In this document: positions 14,544-24,115 of the stretch, piece after piece
Numbering within the stretch: position 1 is the first letter of the stretch
Layout of the letters: each line of letters begins with the position of its first letter
Source of the DNA: Gemmataceae bacterium
GTDB taxonomy: Bacteria; Planctomycetota; Planctomycetia; Gemmatales; Gemmataceae
DNA length: 54,986 nt
Direction: 5' to 3'
Assembly (NCBI GenBank): GCA_020847555.1
Contig: JADLBT010000435.1
Location: forward strand, 1 to 54,986
Notes under the pieces: model-generated
The model's database searches: none
What the model was told of the DNA's origin: nothing
The model's input: only the letters and a program-made list of their open reading frames with translations
Position numbers and translations under genes: made by a program

Positions 14544-17513
14544 ATGACCACCGAACTCCCGAAGCAATATGACCCTCGGGCCGCCCAGGACCGTTGGCTG
14601 CAGTTCTGGGAAGAGCACGGTTTCAACCACAGCCGCCCTGACCCCGCCCGCGACCCGTTCACCATCGTCATCCCGCCGCCGAACGTGACCGGCGCCCTCC
14701 ACCTCGGCCACGCCCTCAACAACACCCTCCAGGATGTGCTGATCCGCTGGCGGCGCATGCAGGGGTACAACGCCCTGTGGGTGCCCGGCACCGATCACGC
14801 CGGCATCGCCACCCAGGCGATGGTGGAAAAGCGCCTGCGTGAGGAGGAAAAGAAGACGCGCCACGACCTTGGCCGCGACGCCCTCGTCCAGCGCATCTGG
14901 GCGTGGAAGGACCAGTACGAGGCGCGCATCCTCCGCCAGCTCCGCGAACTGGGCGCCAGCTGCGACTGGTCGCGCACCCGCTTCACCCTCGATCCGGTGT
15001 GCGCCCGGGCCGTGCGTCACACCTTCTTCGCGATGTTCCGCGCCGGGCTCATCTACCGCGGCAAACGCCTGGTGAACTGGGACACCCACCTGCAGACGGC
15101 GGTGGCTGACGACGAGATCTTCCACGAGACGGTGAAGGGCGGCTTCTGGACGTTCCGCTACCCGGTGCAGGACAGCCCTGGCGAGTTCATCAAGTTCTCG
15201 ACGACGCGCCCCGAAACGATGCTCGGCGACACGGCGGTGGCGGTGCATCCGGGCGACGAGCGCTACCAGCACCTGATCGGCAAGCGGGTGACGGTGCCGC
15301 TGGTGAACCGTGACATCCCGATCATCGCCGATCCGCTGCTCGTGGACCCGAAGCTCGGCACCGGCGCCGTGAAGGTGACGCCTGCCCACGATCCGAACGA
15401 CTACCAGTGCGGGCTGCGGCACGGGCTGCCGATGATCAACATCCTCAACCCGGACGGCACCATCAACGCCAACGGCGAGGTTTACGCCGGGCTCGATCGC
15501 TACAAGGCGCGCGAGCGCGTGACCGAGGACATGGACAAGCTCGGCCTGTTCGACGGCCGCGAGGACCGCGACATCGACCTGGCCCACAGCGACCGCAGCA
15601 AGACGGCCATCGAGCCGTACCTGTCGGACCAGTGGTTCGTCCACATGGGCAACCGCGACGGCAGGCCCGGACTGGCGCAGACGGCGATGGATGCCGTGCA
15701 GGATGGACGGGTGAAGTTCTTCCCGGAGCGCTATGCGCGGACGTATCTCGACTGGCTCGGCGAAAAGCGCGACTGGTGCATTAGCCGCCAGCTGTGGTGG
15801 GGCCACCGCATCCCGATCTGGTACGCCCGCTGCCCCGAGGCGGAGCTGAAGCGCGCCTTCGCTGGCCGCGACGACGTGGCGTGGCGGCTCGACGAGGAGA
15901 ACGGGCAGTGGCTGGTATGCGTGCGCGACGGGGAGTTACCGGCGGCCGCGCTGGGCGCGAAGTATCCGCTGGTGCAGGACCAGGACGTACTCGACACCTG
16001 GTTTAGCTCCGCGCTGTGGCCGCACTCGACGCTCGGCTGGCCCGGTCCGGCGCTGCCCGACGAGCCGCCCGGCCCGCACAACCCGGAGTGGTCCGAGCTG
16101 CGCTACTACTACCCGACGAGCGTGCTGGTGACGAGCCGCGACATCATCACCCTCTGGGTGGCGCGCATGGTGATGACGGGGCTGTTCAACGTGGGGCAGG
16201 TGCCGTTCCACCACGTCTACATCCACCCGAAGATCCTCGACGGGTTCGGCGACACGATGAGCAAGATGAAGGGTAACGGCATCGACCCGCTCGACATCAT
16301 CGGCCGCTACGGGACCGACGCGCTGCGCTTCGGCATGGTCCACGTGGCGACCGAGTCGCAGGACAGCCGCATGCCGGTGGCGAACGTGTGCCCGCACTGC
16401 GATGCGCTGGTGCCGGTGAAGCAGGAGCACCTGTACCTGCGGACGCGCAAGGTGGCGTGTCCGAACTGCAAGAAGCCGTTCCGGCCGGGCGGACCGTGGT
16501 CGGCCGAGGATCCCGAACTGCCGACCGCGAAGCAGGCGTCGGAGCGCTTCGAGGTGGGCCGCAACTTCGCGAACAAGCTGTGGAACGCCGCCCGCTTCCT
16601 GCTGCTGAATCTGGACGGGTACACGCCCGAAGGGGTGCGCGTGGAAGCGCTGCCGATCGAGGACCGCTGGATCCTCAGCCGGCTGGCGACGGCAGCGCGG
16701 CAGGTGACGGCGGCGCTGGACGGCTACCACTTCAGCGAGGTGGCGCGGACGGTGTACGACTTCACCTGGTCGGAGTTCTGCGACTGGTATGTGGAGATGA
16801 GCAAGGGCCGCCTGCGCGACGAGGCGACGCGCCCGATCGCTCAGCGCGTGCTCGCGGGCGTGCTCGACGGCATCCTGCGGCTGGCCCACCCGGTCATGCC
16901 GTTCGTGACCGAGTCGATCTGGCAGGCGCTGAACGAGGCAGCGTTCGAGCGCGGCCTGCCGTCCCCGGACCCGTCGGCCGAGAGCGTGATGATCGCCGCC
17001 TGGCCGTCGTATCCGGCGGAGTGGCAGGACGAGGCGACGGAGCGCCGCATCGGCCGGATGCAGGAACTGGTGCGCACAGTGCGTGAGATCCGCAATCGCT
17101 GCATGGTGGATCCGAAAATGGCACTGGAGGTGTTTGTGCGCTGCCGCGCGGAGGTGGCGGGCGACTTCGAGCAGCTGCGGCCGTTCATCACGCAGCTGGC
17201 GGGCGTCGGCAAGCTGGAGTGCGGCCCGGACGTGGCGAAACCGCCGCAGGCCGCCGGCCACGTCCACCCCGATTTCGAGGTGTACGTGTCGCTGCACGGC
17301 CTGATCGACGTGGCGGCGGAGGTGAAGCGCCTCGACAGGCAGCTTGCCGAGAAGCGCAAACATCTGCAAGGGACGCAGGCGAAGCTGAACAACGCCGGGT
17401 TCGTGAGCAAGGCACCGCCCGAGGTGGTGCAGCAGCAGAAGGAGTTGGTGGCGGACCTGGAGAATCAGATCCGTGTGCTGGAAGCGAACCTGGCCGAGTT
17501 GCGACAGGGCTGA
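14544..17513 (+). CDS. valS: valyl-tRNA synthetase with internal zinc ribbon
   Basis: A 989-residue class I synthetase that charges tRNA-Val. The HIGH motif appears as HLGH at 53-56. The editing domain includes STTRPETMLGDTAVAVHP and GTGAVKVTPAHDPND. The KMSKS loop reads DTMSKMKGN (570-578), departing from the usual KMSKS at the first and fifth positions. After it, a CPHC...CPNC zinc ribbon (Cys616, 619, 639, 642) is inserted before the anticodon-binding domain, which starts around FANKLWNAARF. The C-terminus ends in the coiled-coil arm typical of ValRS (RLDRQLAEKRKHLQG...). The HIGH and editing motifs support a functional enzyme. It follows the MoxR gene by 91 bases and may have its own promoter. 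Confidence 0.97.
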   Translation: MTTELPKQYDPRAAQDRWLQFWEEHGFNHSRPDPARDPFTIVIPPPNVTGALHLGHALNNTLQDVLIRWRRMQGYNALWVPGTDHAGIATQAMVEKRLREEEKKTRHDLGRDALVQRIWAWKDQYEARILRQLRELGASCDWSRTRFTLDPVCARAVRHTFFAMFRAGLIYRGKRLVNWDTHLQTAVADDEIFHETVKGGFWTFRYPVQDSPGEFIKFSTTRPETMLGDTAVAVHPGDERYQHLIGKRVTVPLVNRDIPIIADPLLVDPKLGTGAVKVTPAHDPNDYQCGLRHGLPMINILNPDGTINANGEVYAGLDRYKARERVTEDMDKLGLFDGREDRDIDLAHSDRSKTAIEPYLSDQWFVHMGNRDGRPGLAQTAMDAVQDGRVKFFPERYARTYLDWLGEKRDWCISRQLWWGHRIPIWYARCPEAELKRAFAGRDDVAWRLDEENGQWLVCVRDGELPAAALGAKYPLVQDQDVLDTWFSSALWPHSTLGWPGPALPDEPPGPHNPEWSELRYYYPTSVLVTSRDIITLWVARMVMTGLFNVGQVPFHHVYIHPKILDGFGDTMSKMKGNGIDPLDIIGRYGTDALRFGMVHVATESQDSRMPVANVCPHCDALVPVKQEHLYLRTRKVACPNCKKPFRPGGPWSAEDPELPTAKQASERFEVGRNFANKLWNAARFLLLNLDGYTPEGVRVEALPIEDRWILSRLATAARQVTAALDGYHFSEVARTVYDFTWSEFCDWYVEMSKGRLRDEATRPIAQRVLAGVLDGILRLAHPVMPFVTESIWQALNEAAFERGLPSPDPSAESVMIAAWPSYPAEWQDEATERRIGRMQELVRTVREIRNRCMVDPKMALEVFVRCRAEVAGDFEQLRPFITQLAGVGKLECGPDVAKPPQAAGHVHPDFEVYVSLHGLIDVAAEVKRLDRQLAEKRKHLQGTQAKLNNAGFVSKAPPEVVQQQKELVADLENQIRVLEANLAELRQG

Positions 17514-17572
17514 CACCCAATCGCCTTGCACTTTCTTCCTGCCGCTGGCGGCCTGGAAATGGTTGCCAAACG

Positions 17573-17619
17573 AGCCCCAAGCGCCAGCGCGGGGTGGCTC
17601 CGCGCTGGCGCTTGGGGCT
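17573..17619. repeat. perfect 20-base inverted repeat after valS
   Basis: Arms 17573-17592 and 17600-17619 are perfectly complementary (AGCCCCAAGCGCCAGCGCGG) with a seven-base loop. There is no clear T-run after it. It may still stop or stabilise the valS transcript. A single arm of another repeat (CTGCCGCTGGCGGCCTGG, about 17539-17556) lies just before it. Confidence 0.75.
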
Positions 17620-17675
17620 GGTCGAAAGGTTTTGCAACCACTTCCAAGCGACGGGCGGTTGACGACGCCAGCGTT

Positions 17676-17711
17676 GACGCTTCCGGCTCGTCGAGCCCAT
17701 CGCGTTTGGTC
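17676..17711. repeat. half copy of the GACGCTTCCGGCTCGTCG repeat
   Basis: GACGCTTCCGGCTCGTCG followed by a nine-base insertion and then CGCGTTTGGTC matches one arm of the long palindrome at 25042-25157. The rest of 17514-17804 holds only the hairpin at 17573-17619 and no gene that I can see. Confidence 0.55.
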
Positions 17712-17804
17712 TGCTGTTACACGTCGGTTGCTTGACGGGCGCGGGCGGAAACGTCACACTAGGGGTTGCGCGACGCCGGCGCTGGATGGACAGAGGCTCT
17801 GCTG

Positions 17805-20800
17805 ATGAGCGACCCCCTCCCCGAGGACACGAACTCCGCGCGGCGGCCGCGCGAACAGCCGACCGTCAACGACGGTAGCTGCGCGGCCGGTCCGCCCACC
17901 GGCCGGCCGGCTGCCGACCCGCAGGCCACCAGCGACCTGGGACCGGACGCCGCCCCATTGCCGGCGGTCGGGGCCGTCCCCCTGTACCGGCTGGCCGACT
18001 ATGAGCTGCTGTCGGAGGTCGGACGCGGCGGGATGGGCGTCGTCTTCAAAGCCCGCCACGTCCGCCTGGGGCGGGTCGTCGCGCTGAAAATGATCCTGGC
18101 CGGCCAGCTCGCCCACGCCGACGACCGGGTCCGGTTCGACACCGAGGCGGCCGCCGCCGCCCAGTTGCAGCACCCCGGCATCGTCGCCCTGTACGAGACG
18201 GGCACCCATGACGGCCAGCCGTTCTTCAGCATGGAGTACGTCAGCGGCAGCAGCCTGGGCCAGCGCGTGGCCCAGGGCCAGCTGCCCGGCCGCCGGGCCG
18301 CCGCGTATCTGGAGAAGATCGCCCGGGCCGTCCACTATGCCCACCAGCGCGGGGTACTCCATCGCGACCTGAAGCCGGCCAACGTCCTGCTCGACGACGA
18401 CGATCAGCCGAAGATCACCGATTTCGGCCTGGCGAAGCTGTTCCGCAGCGACTCCGGCCAGACGCGCACCGGCGCCATCATCGGCACGCCGAGCTACATG
18501 TCGCCCGAGCAGGCGTCGGCCCGCCGCGACCTCGGCCCGGCGTGCGACGTGTGGAGCCTCGGTGCCATCCTGTACGAACTGCTGACCGGCCGGCCGCCGT
18601 TCCGGGGGGAGACGGCCCTCGGCACTCTGGCGCTGGTCGCCGAGACCGAGCCGGTCGCCCCGCGCCTCCTCAACCCCCAGGTCGATGCCGACCTGGAGAC
18701 GATCTGCCTCAAGTGCCTGGAGAAGGATCCGGGCCGGCGCTACGCCAGCGCCGAGGCGCTGGCCGACGACCTGCACCGCTATTTGGACGGCGAGCCGATC
18801 GCGGCGCGGCGGCTGGGGCGGCTGGGGCGGGTCCGGAAGTGGTGCCGGCGCAAGCCGGCGGCCGCAGCCCTGCTCGCCGTGTCGGCCTGCGCCCTCGCTG
18901 CCCTGCTCGCCGGGCTGGCCGCATTCGCCGTCCTGCAGCGGCAGAACGCGGAGGACGAGCGAGCTCTGCGCGAAGAGGCGGAGAAGGAGCGAGCCCGGGC
19001 CGACAAGGCCCGCCGGCTGGCCAACAGCCGGTTGGACGCGATGAGCCACCTGCTCTACCTGGCGCAGATTCGCCAGGCCGGCCACGCCTGGGAGGCGGCC
19101 GACCTGGAGCGCGCCGAACGGCTCCTCGACCGCTGGCGGCCGCGCGACGGCAAGCCAGACCTGCGCGGGTGGGAGTGGTACTACCTGCACGGCCTGTGCC
19201 GCGGGCGGTTCACCCTGCCGGGGCACCCCGGGCGCGCCACGGCGGTTGCCTTCCAGCCCGCCCCGCCCGGGACCGCACGCGGGCTCTTTGCCGAACGGCT
19301 GGCGAGCGCCGGCGGCGAGGCGTCCAGGCCCGGCGAGATCGCCGTCTGGGATCTGGAGCGCGGGGTCAGGGTGTTCACGCTGCGCGGACACCGCAACGGC
19401 GTCACCGCCCTTGCCTGGAGCCCGGACGGCAAATGCCTGGCGAGCGCCGACCACGATGGCGTGGTGAAACTCTGGGCCGCCGACGCGGGCCGCGAACTCG
19501 CCACCCTCCCCGCGGCTGCACCGTCTGCGGCCGCCGTGGCGTTCGGTCTGGCCGCCGGCGCGGCGTACCCGACCCCGGCGCCGCTCGCCGGTGTTGTCCT
19601 CGCGACCCAGGACGCCCTCGGTCACAAGGGGTTCGTTGCGGCGCTGGCGTTCGCCCCGGACGGCCGGTTGCTGGCGACGGGGGGCGGCGACGGCACCGTG
19701 AAACTGTGGGACGTTCGGATGCCGGGCGCAGCCGGGTGGAAGCCGGCGGTCGCGACGCTGCGCGGCCACCGCGGTGCGGTCAACGGCGTGGCCTTTGCCC
19801 CTGCCCCGCTTGGAGCCCTGCTGGAAGCGCCGGGAACGACGCGGCTCCTGATCGCATCGGGCGGCCAGGATGGCACCGTCCGGTTGTGGGACGGCCGAAC
19901 CCGTAAGCCGCTGCGCGTCCTCACCGGCCACCGCGGGGCCGTCCAGAGTGTGGCCTTCAACCGCAGCGGCACCCTCCTCGTCTCCGGCGGCGGGCATGGG
20001 CCGCGGGCCGGCGAGGTGAAGGTGTGGGACGCGGCGCGCGGCACCCTGCGCGCGGCGCGGGACGGGCTGGCGGACCGGGTACTGGGCGTGGCGTTCAGCG
20101 GCGACGGGCGCCTGGCCGCGGGCAGCAGCGACGGCGTCATCCGCATCTGGGACCAGGCGCTCGCCGGGGAGGCGCTCAGCTTCCGCGCCGACGCCCAGGT
20201 GGTGTACGCGGTGGCGTTCGGATACAGCGGCCGGCTGGCGAGCGCGGGGCGCGACGGCCGGGTGCGGCTGTGGAATGCGCTGCCCGGCGGGCAGACTCTC
20301 GGCCTCTCGGCCCCGCCGCAGGCCGAGGGCGTCGCCTTCAGCCCGGACGGCAAGCGGGTCGCCTGCGCCGGCCGGTTCCGCGACGGGACGGGGGAGGTCA
20401 CCGTCTGGGACGCCCGGACCGGCGTCCGCCTGTGGTCGCGCCGCGGCAAGACGGGCGGCGTGCGCGGCGTCGCGTTCAGCCCGGACGGCCTCACACTGGC
20501 GACCGCCGGCGACGACGGCGCGGTGCGCCTGTACGACGTCGGGTCGAACCGGGCGCCGCTGGTGCTCCCGGCCGCCGGAGCGATGATGGCGGTCGCGTTC
20601 TCCCCGACCGGGACGCTGCTGGCATCGGCGGGCGAGGACGAGACGATTCACCTGTGGGATCCGCGCACCGGCAGCCAGGTGCGCGGGCTGCGCGGGCACG
20701 CGAACAAGGTACTGGCCCTCGCCTTCAGTTCGGACGGCCGGCGACTGGCATCCGGCAGCTTCGACCGGACGGTGCGGGTGTGGGACGTGGCGACCGGGGA

Positions 20801-21188
20801 GGGCCGCGCGTTGAAGGGCCACACCGGCTCGACGCACGCCGTCGCCTTCAGCCCGGACGGGGCCGAACTGGCGTCGGGGAGCAGCGACCGGACGGTGCGG
20901 CTGTGGGATCTCGCCACGTGGCGCGAGTATCGGCGGCTGGAGGGCTCGGCGGGTTCGGTGCTGTCGGTCGCGTACCACCCCCAGGGGCGGCGGTTGGCGA
21001 GCGCGGGGCAGGACCGGAGTGTGCGTCTCTGGGATCTGGTGACGGGTCAGGAGATCCTCGACCTGGACGGTTCGACGGGACCGCTGAGCAGCGTCGCGTT
21101 CAGCATGGACGGCACGCGCCTGGCGAGCGCCGGTTACGACACGGCGTTGCGCGTCTGGGAGGCAGCCGGAAAGAAGGGGCCTTCGTAA
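17805..21188 (+). CDS. receptor-like Ser/Thr protein kinase with C-terminal WD40 propeller
   Basis: An 1127-residue Hanks-type kinase fused to WD40 repeats, a typical planctomycete architecture. A Pro/Ala-rich N-terminus (1-65) precedes the kinase domain: glycine loop GRGGMG 73-78, Lys95 in VALKMI, catalytic HRDLKPAN at 186-193 (Asp188), DFG at 206-208, activation segment [13 protein letters not shown] single membrane helix (about 355-377) separates it from a short coiled coil and then a large WD40 region (about 470-1120) with many blades ending in KLWD, RLWD or RVWD. The kinase would be cytoplasmic and the propeller on the other side of the membrane, probably as sensor or scaffold. ATG 17805 is preferred over TTG 17766 because AGAGG lies eight bases upstream. 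A family A repeat follows the stop. Confidence 0.95.
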   Translation: MSDPLPEDTNSARRPREQPTVNDGSCAAGPPTGRPAADPQATSDLGPDAAPLPAVGAVPLYRLADYELLSEVGRGGMGVVFKARHVRLGRVVALKMILAGQLAHADDRVRFDTEAAAAAQLQHPGIVALYETGTHDGQPFFSMEYVSGSSLGQRVAQGQLPGRRAAAYLEKIARAVHYAHQRGVLHRDLKPANVLLDDDDQPKITDFGLAKLFRSDSGQTRTGAIIGTPSYMSPEQASARRDLGPACDVWSLGAILYELLTGRPPFRGETALGTLALVAETEPVAPRLLNPQVDADLETICLKCLEKDPGRRYASAEALADDLHRYLDGEPIAARRLGRLGRVRKWCRRKPAAAALLAVSACALAALLAGLAAFAVLQRQNAEDERALREEAEKERARADKARRLANSRLDAMSHLLYLAQIRQAGHAWEAADLERAERLLDRWRPRDGKPDLRGWEWYYLHGLCRGRFTLPGHPGRATAVAFQPAPPGTARGLFAERLASAGGEASRPGEIAVWDLERGVRVFTLRGHRNGVTALAWSPDGKCLASADHDGVVKLWAADAGRELATLPAAAPSAAAVAFGLAAGAAYPTPAPLAGVVLATQDALGHKGFVAALAFAPDGRLLATGGGDGTVKLWDVRMPGAAGWKPAVATLRGHRGAVNGVAFAPAPLGALLEAPGTTRLLIASGGQDGTVRLWDGRTRKPLRVLTGHRGAVQSVAFNRSGTLLVSGGGHGPRAGEVKVWDAARGTLRAARDGLADRVLGVAFSGDGRLAAGSSDGVIRIWDQALAGEALSFRADAQVVYAVAFGYSGRLASAGRDGRVRLWNALPGGQTLGLSAPPQAEGVAFSPDGKRVACAGRFRDGTGEVTVWDARTGVRLWSRRGKTGGVRGVAFSPDGLTLATAGDDGAVRLYDVGSNRAPLVLPAAGAMMAVAFSPTGTLLASAGEDETIHLWDPRTGSQVRGLRGHANKVLALAFSSDGRRLASGSFDRTVRVWDVATGEGRALKGHTGSTHAVAFSPDGAELASGSSDRTVRLWDLATWREYRRLEGSAGSVLSVAYHPQGRRLASAGQDRSVRLWDLVTGQEILDLDGSTGPLSSVAFSMDGTRLASAGYDTALRVWEAAGKKGPS

Positions 21189-21226
21189 TACAGGGACAGG
21201 TTGACCTGGTGTGCAACGGAATGAGT

Positions 21227-21255
21227 AAAGCCCACGGGTGGCGTCCCGTGGGCTT
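21227..21255. repeat. palindromic repeat family A, short form
   Basis: AAAGCCCACGGG, a short GTGGCGT loop and CCCGTGGGCTT, lying 38 bases after the kinase stop. The CCTGGTGTGCA just upstream also precedes the copy at 42882-42952, suggesting that the mobile unit may be longer than the palindrome. Confidence 0.85.
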
Positions 21256-21369
21256 GAACAAAGATCGATGCATACCCTCCTCCGCGAACGGCGCTGATCT
21301 CCTGTGCAGCGGGCGCGGGTTCGCCTCTCCTTGCTTTACGATTTTCCTCTCTTCTTGCTCGGTTTTTCT

Positions 21370-21398
21370 TTGACCGGCACTGCTGACTTTGGTAATAC
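21370..21398 (+). promoter_or_regulatory. near-consensus sigma-70 promoter of the DUF1559 gene
   Basis: TTGACC (21370-21375) and TAATAC (21393-21398) are separated by exactly 17 bases. Start of transcription would be near 21405, leaving a leader of about 46 bases to the ATG at 21451. The surrounding DNA is unusually T-rich for this genome. This is the best-looking promoter in the window. Confidence 0.6.
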
Positions 21399-21450
21399 TC
21401 CTCTAATCGCCCACTCCTTTTCATCTCATACACCCCTTCAGGAGTCGGAC

Positions 21451-22413
21451 ATGCGCTGCCCTTCCATCTCCGCTCAAGGTTCGCGGAGAGCGTTCACACT
21501 GATCGAGTTGCTGGTGGTCATTGCGATCATCGCCATCCTGATCGGCCTGCTCCTGCCCGCGGTTCAGAAGGTCCGCGAGGCGGCCAATCGCGCCCAGTGC
21601 GCCAACAACCTCACGCAGATGGGGATGGCCGCCCACAACGCCAACGACCAGTTCAAGTACATGCCTGCGTTCGGGTACGCCTGGCCCAGGGGTAGCACCA
21701 TTCTGAGGCAATCCTCGACGTTCTGGTCCCTCCTGCCGTTCATGGAACAGGGGAACGCTTTCAAGAGCCTCCCGGTGAACCAGAGGTCGAGCGCCTACTT
21801 CAACGGGTCTGGCCGTCGCGTGACGGTGCCTACCTACATCTGCCCGTCGGACTACAGTGGCATCCAGTCCGACGGCACCGGCGCCGGCTGGAACCTGGCG
21901 AGTTACGTCGTCAATGCTCAGGTATTCTGCACCGGCCAGTACCCGTCCCTCGGCAGGACATTCCAGGACGGTACGTCCAACACCGTCTTCTTTGCGGAAC
22001 ACCTCGCGCTGTGCCGGAACCCGGCCGGCGGCAACAACGCCACCGACGGCCGGATGGTCTGGCCGGCCGTCAACCTGACGACCGGCGACCCGGTTGTTTA
22101 CTGGCCCAACGAGAACGTTTCCAACGCGGTTCCTCCCGGGTTCCCCGGTTTCGCGACTCGCTACGCCACCTCGAAAATTCCCGATCCAGCGAACGGTAAC
22201 GTGCTCTCGTGGAAGATCCCGCAAACAACCCCGACGGTGGGTACAGGCGGCACCTGCGACCCGCTCACGGTGAACAGCGGCCACGACGTGGTGCAGGTGA
22301 CGATGGGCGACGGCAGCGTTCGAGGGGTTTCCAGCGCGGTCTCGATGCGGAGCTGGAACGCCGTTCTGACCCCGTCGGGCGGAGACATCCCGGGTTCCGA
22401 CTGGACCGATTGA
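21451..22413 (+). CDS. DUF1559 protein with prepilin-type N-terminal methylation motif
   Basis: A 320-residue planctomycete pilin-like protein. The start is set by GGAG about seven bases upstream and by the type IV prepilin signature RRAFTLIELLVVIAIIAILI, with cleavage expected between Ala and Phe. The hydrophobic helix (about residues 16-35) is followed by the DUF1559 globular domain (PAVQKVREAANRAQC, then FAEHLALCRN). The C-terminal H-X9-DG element is GHDVVQVTMGDGSVRG. The family is exported by a type II/IV pilus-like pathway and is strongly expanded in planctomycetes; individual functions are unknown. The gene appears complete, but IS remnants begin within about 20 bases of its stop. Confidence 0.93.
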   Translation: MRCPSISAQGSRRAFTLIELLVVIAIIAILIGLLLPAVQKVREAANRAQCANNLTQMGMAAHNANDQFKYMPAFGYAWPRGSTILRQSSTFWSLLPFMEQGNAFKSLPVNQRSSAYFNGSGRRVTVPTYICPSDYSGIQSDGTGAGWNLASYVVNAQVFCTGQYPSLGRTFQDGTSNTVFFAEHLALCRNPAGGNNATDGRMVWPAVNLTTGDPVVYWPNENVSNAVPPGFPGFATRYATSKIPDPANGNVLSWKIPQTTPTVGTGGTCDPLTVNSGHDVVQVTMGDGSVRGVSSAVSMRSWNAVLTPSGGDIPGSDWTD

Positions 22414-22429
22414 GCGAGCAAGATCCAGC

Positions 22430-22975
22430 GTTGCCCTTGACCACCAGGACGTCGTCGCCGCCGCCGGCCACGATCTTCCTGGCCATCGCCTTCTGGCAGC
22501 CGATGGCGTCGATGGTCACCAGCGTGCCGCCCAGGTCCAGCAGGTCCAGCAGCCGCGGAATGGCCGTGATTTCATTGGACGTGCCGGCCACGGCCACCTG
22601 CCCCAGCGTCACGCGGGCCGCCGTCGCCCAGGCACTGACCAGCTGCAAGGATCCCACTCCCACCAGGTCGGCCACTGCGTGCAGCCACGCCACGCCGCAG
22701 CGCTCGAACGCCCGCGGATCGAACGCCGCGAAGACGCGCTCGAAGGTGTCGTGGGCGGGCACCCCGTCGGGCAACTTCAGGAAGCGCCGGAACCAACCTT
22801 CCCGCTGGCGAGCGAACGGGGCGCTGTCGGGCCAGTCGTCGCCGTCGGCGATCACGCCGCAGATGGCCAGGACGATGCTGTCCACGAGCAGGTGGCGTGA
22901 GCGGCCGACGACGCGGGGATCACGCAGCTTGCGGACGTGTCGTTTGCTCGAACCGGCCCGAGGAGTAGCAGCCAT
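22430..22975 (-). pseudogene. ISAs1-family transposase remnant
   Basis: Reads from ATG (complement of 22973-22975) as an ISAs1-type transposase: HLLVDSIVLAICGVIADGDD, LPDGVPAHDTFERVFAAFDP, then LQLVSAWATAARVTLGQVAV, SNEITAIPRLLDLLDLGG, VTIDAIGCQKAMARKIV and VLVVKGN. The segment expected to hold the first catalytic Asp (a DGK motif between the HDTF and LVSAW blocks) is missing, and the C-terminal part after VLVVKGN is gone. It therefore cannot encode an active transposase. Confidence 0.85.
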
Positions 22976-23081
22976 GCGTCTCTCCGGAAGGCGGGCGAAC
23001 AACCGGAGAATCGTAGGGCTGTACACTTGTTGGAATCAAGCCGACTGCAACAATTGGCGTGGAGTTTGATGCGTTCGCCCT

Positions 23082-23207
23082 GTGCGTCAGGCTCTGGGCC
23101 TTGAGCCAGAGGACTTCCAGCTTGCGTTGCACGAACGGCTCGGGGTGGTAGTAGCGCTCGAACGCAATGGCTGACAGGTCGTCGTCGGTGAAGGTGATGC
23201 TCGGCAT
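23082..23207 (-). pseudogene. IS630-like transposase N-terminal fragment
   Basis: From ATG (complement of 23205-23207) reads MPSITFTDDDLSAIAFERYY...VQRKLEVLWLKAQSLTH, matching the N-terminal start of helix-turn-helix IS630-type transposases common in Gemmata. Similarity stops at about 23082 in the middle of the HTH domain; the rest of the frame is unrelated. No DDE domain remains. Confidence 0.65.
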
Positions 23208-23582
23208 GGCCGAATCCTCGCATGGCAGTAACTTCTGTTCGGCCATCGTTCTACGCGGGAAGCGGCGACGGGCAAGTGTGTCAAGTTATGCCGCCGTGAG
23301 TATATCGACTTCGCGAAGTGCCCGGCTTGCTGGCAGCAACGAGACGAGTGAGGAACTTCATTCAAAACGCGGCAATTGAAGTAGATGAACCCTTCTTTCG
23401 CGAGATTGAGCAAGCGTTGGCGCGCGGGTGACACGCTCCCCTTCCTCCCGCTCGTAGCGTCGGGCTTGATACTCGTACCGACGGCCGGTGATCTGACTGA
23501 TCAAAGCCTGATGAACAGCCGCCTCCACTGGGGGTGGTTACGCACCACGATGTCCCCGCCGGCTGACGGTTCGTTGTACGCG
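23208..23582. other. intergenic stretch between IS fragments, no gene recognised
   Basis: No conserved protein, RNA gene or clear repeat could be recognised here. The sequence is less G+C-biased than its surroundings and probably consists of eroded mobile DNA. Confidence 0.4.
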
Positions 23583-23826
23583 CGCGTGCGCTGCTACCTG
23601 CGCCGCCGCAAGATCAAGGCCGTCATCCCCACGCGCAAGGATCGGCGGCGCCGGCCGGGCTTCGATAAGCCGACGTACCGGCGGCGCAACGTGGTGGAGC
23701 GCTGCATCAACTGGCTGAAGGAGTGCCGGGCGCTGGCGACCCGCTTCGACAAGTTGGCGGTCAACTACCTGGCGACGGTCAAACTGGCCATCCTGCGACA
23801 GTACCTCCGAAAATTGGCGCCGGCCG
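23583..23826 (+). pseudogene. IS5-family (IS427-like) transposase C-terminal fragment
   Basis: Reads VRCYLRRRKIKAVIPTRKD, FDKPTYRRRNVVERCINWLK and ATRFDKLAVNYLATVKLAIL, the last block of IS5-type DDE transposases including the region with the final Glu (NVVERCINWLKE). The N-terminal two thirds with the catalytic Asp residues are absent, so this is a relic. From 23827 to 24115 I see no gene; a weak TAATGT occurs at 24020. Confidence 0.8.
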
Positions 23827-24115
23827 ATTCATCGGACAGACCCTGGAACGATCCTGGTCAGCGCGGGGGGAGCGCTGGCCCTCGTTTACGCTTCGGGCTC
23901 GGATGACGCCGAAAGGGTGACGGTAAAAACTCCTCGCCCCGATACTTCACCGCCGATCAGGATTGTCGTGGCAGTGCGGCCTCCGCCCCCCGGCGGAACT
24001 TTTTCGGATCCGGGTGGTCTAATGTTTTGAAGAGGGGCGATGTAAACCGAACCTGTCCGTCGAGTCCGGGTACGCGTCCCGCTTTCGATTTCTCTTGTTT
24101 GAAAGGGTTGCCACC

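Noticed and set aside
17754..20978. Long minus-strand frame across the kinase-WD40 gene
   Set aside because: It is antisense to strong kinase and WD40 motifs; the reverse translation is Arg/Gln/Pro-rich and has no domain.
19190..21180. Regular repeats that could suggest a CRISPR-like or tandem array
   Set aside because: They are the coding repeats of WD40 blades (about 120-130 bases apart, not identical) and have no spacers.
22414..24115. Complete insertion sequence
   Set aside because: All three transposase fragments lack catalytic parts and no matching terminal inverted repeats were found around them.
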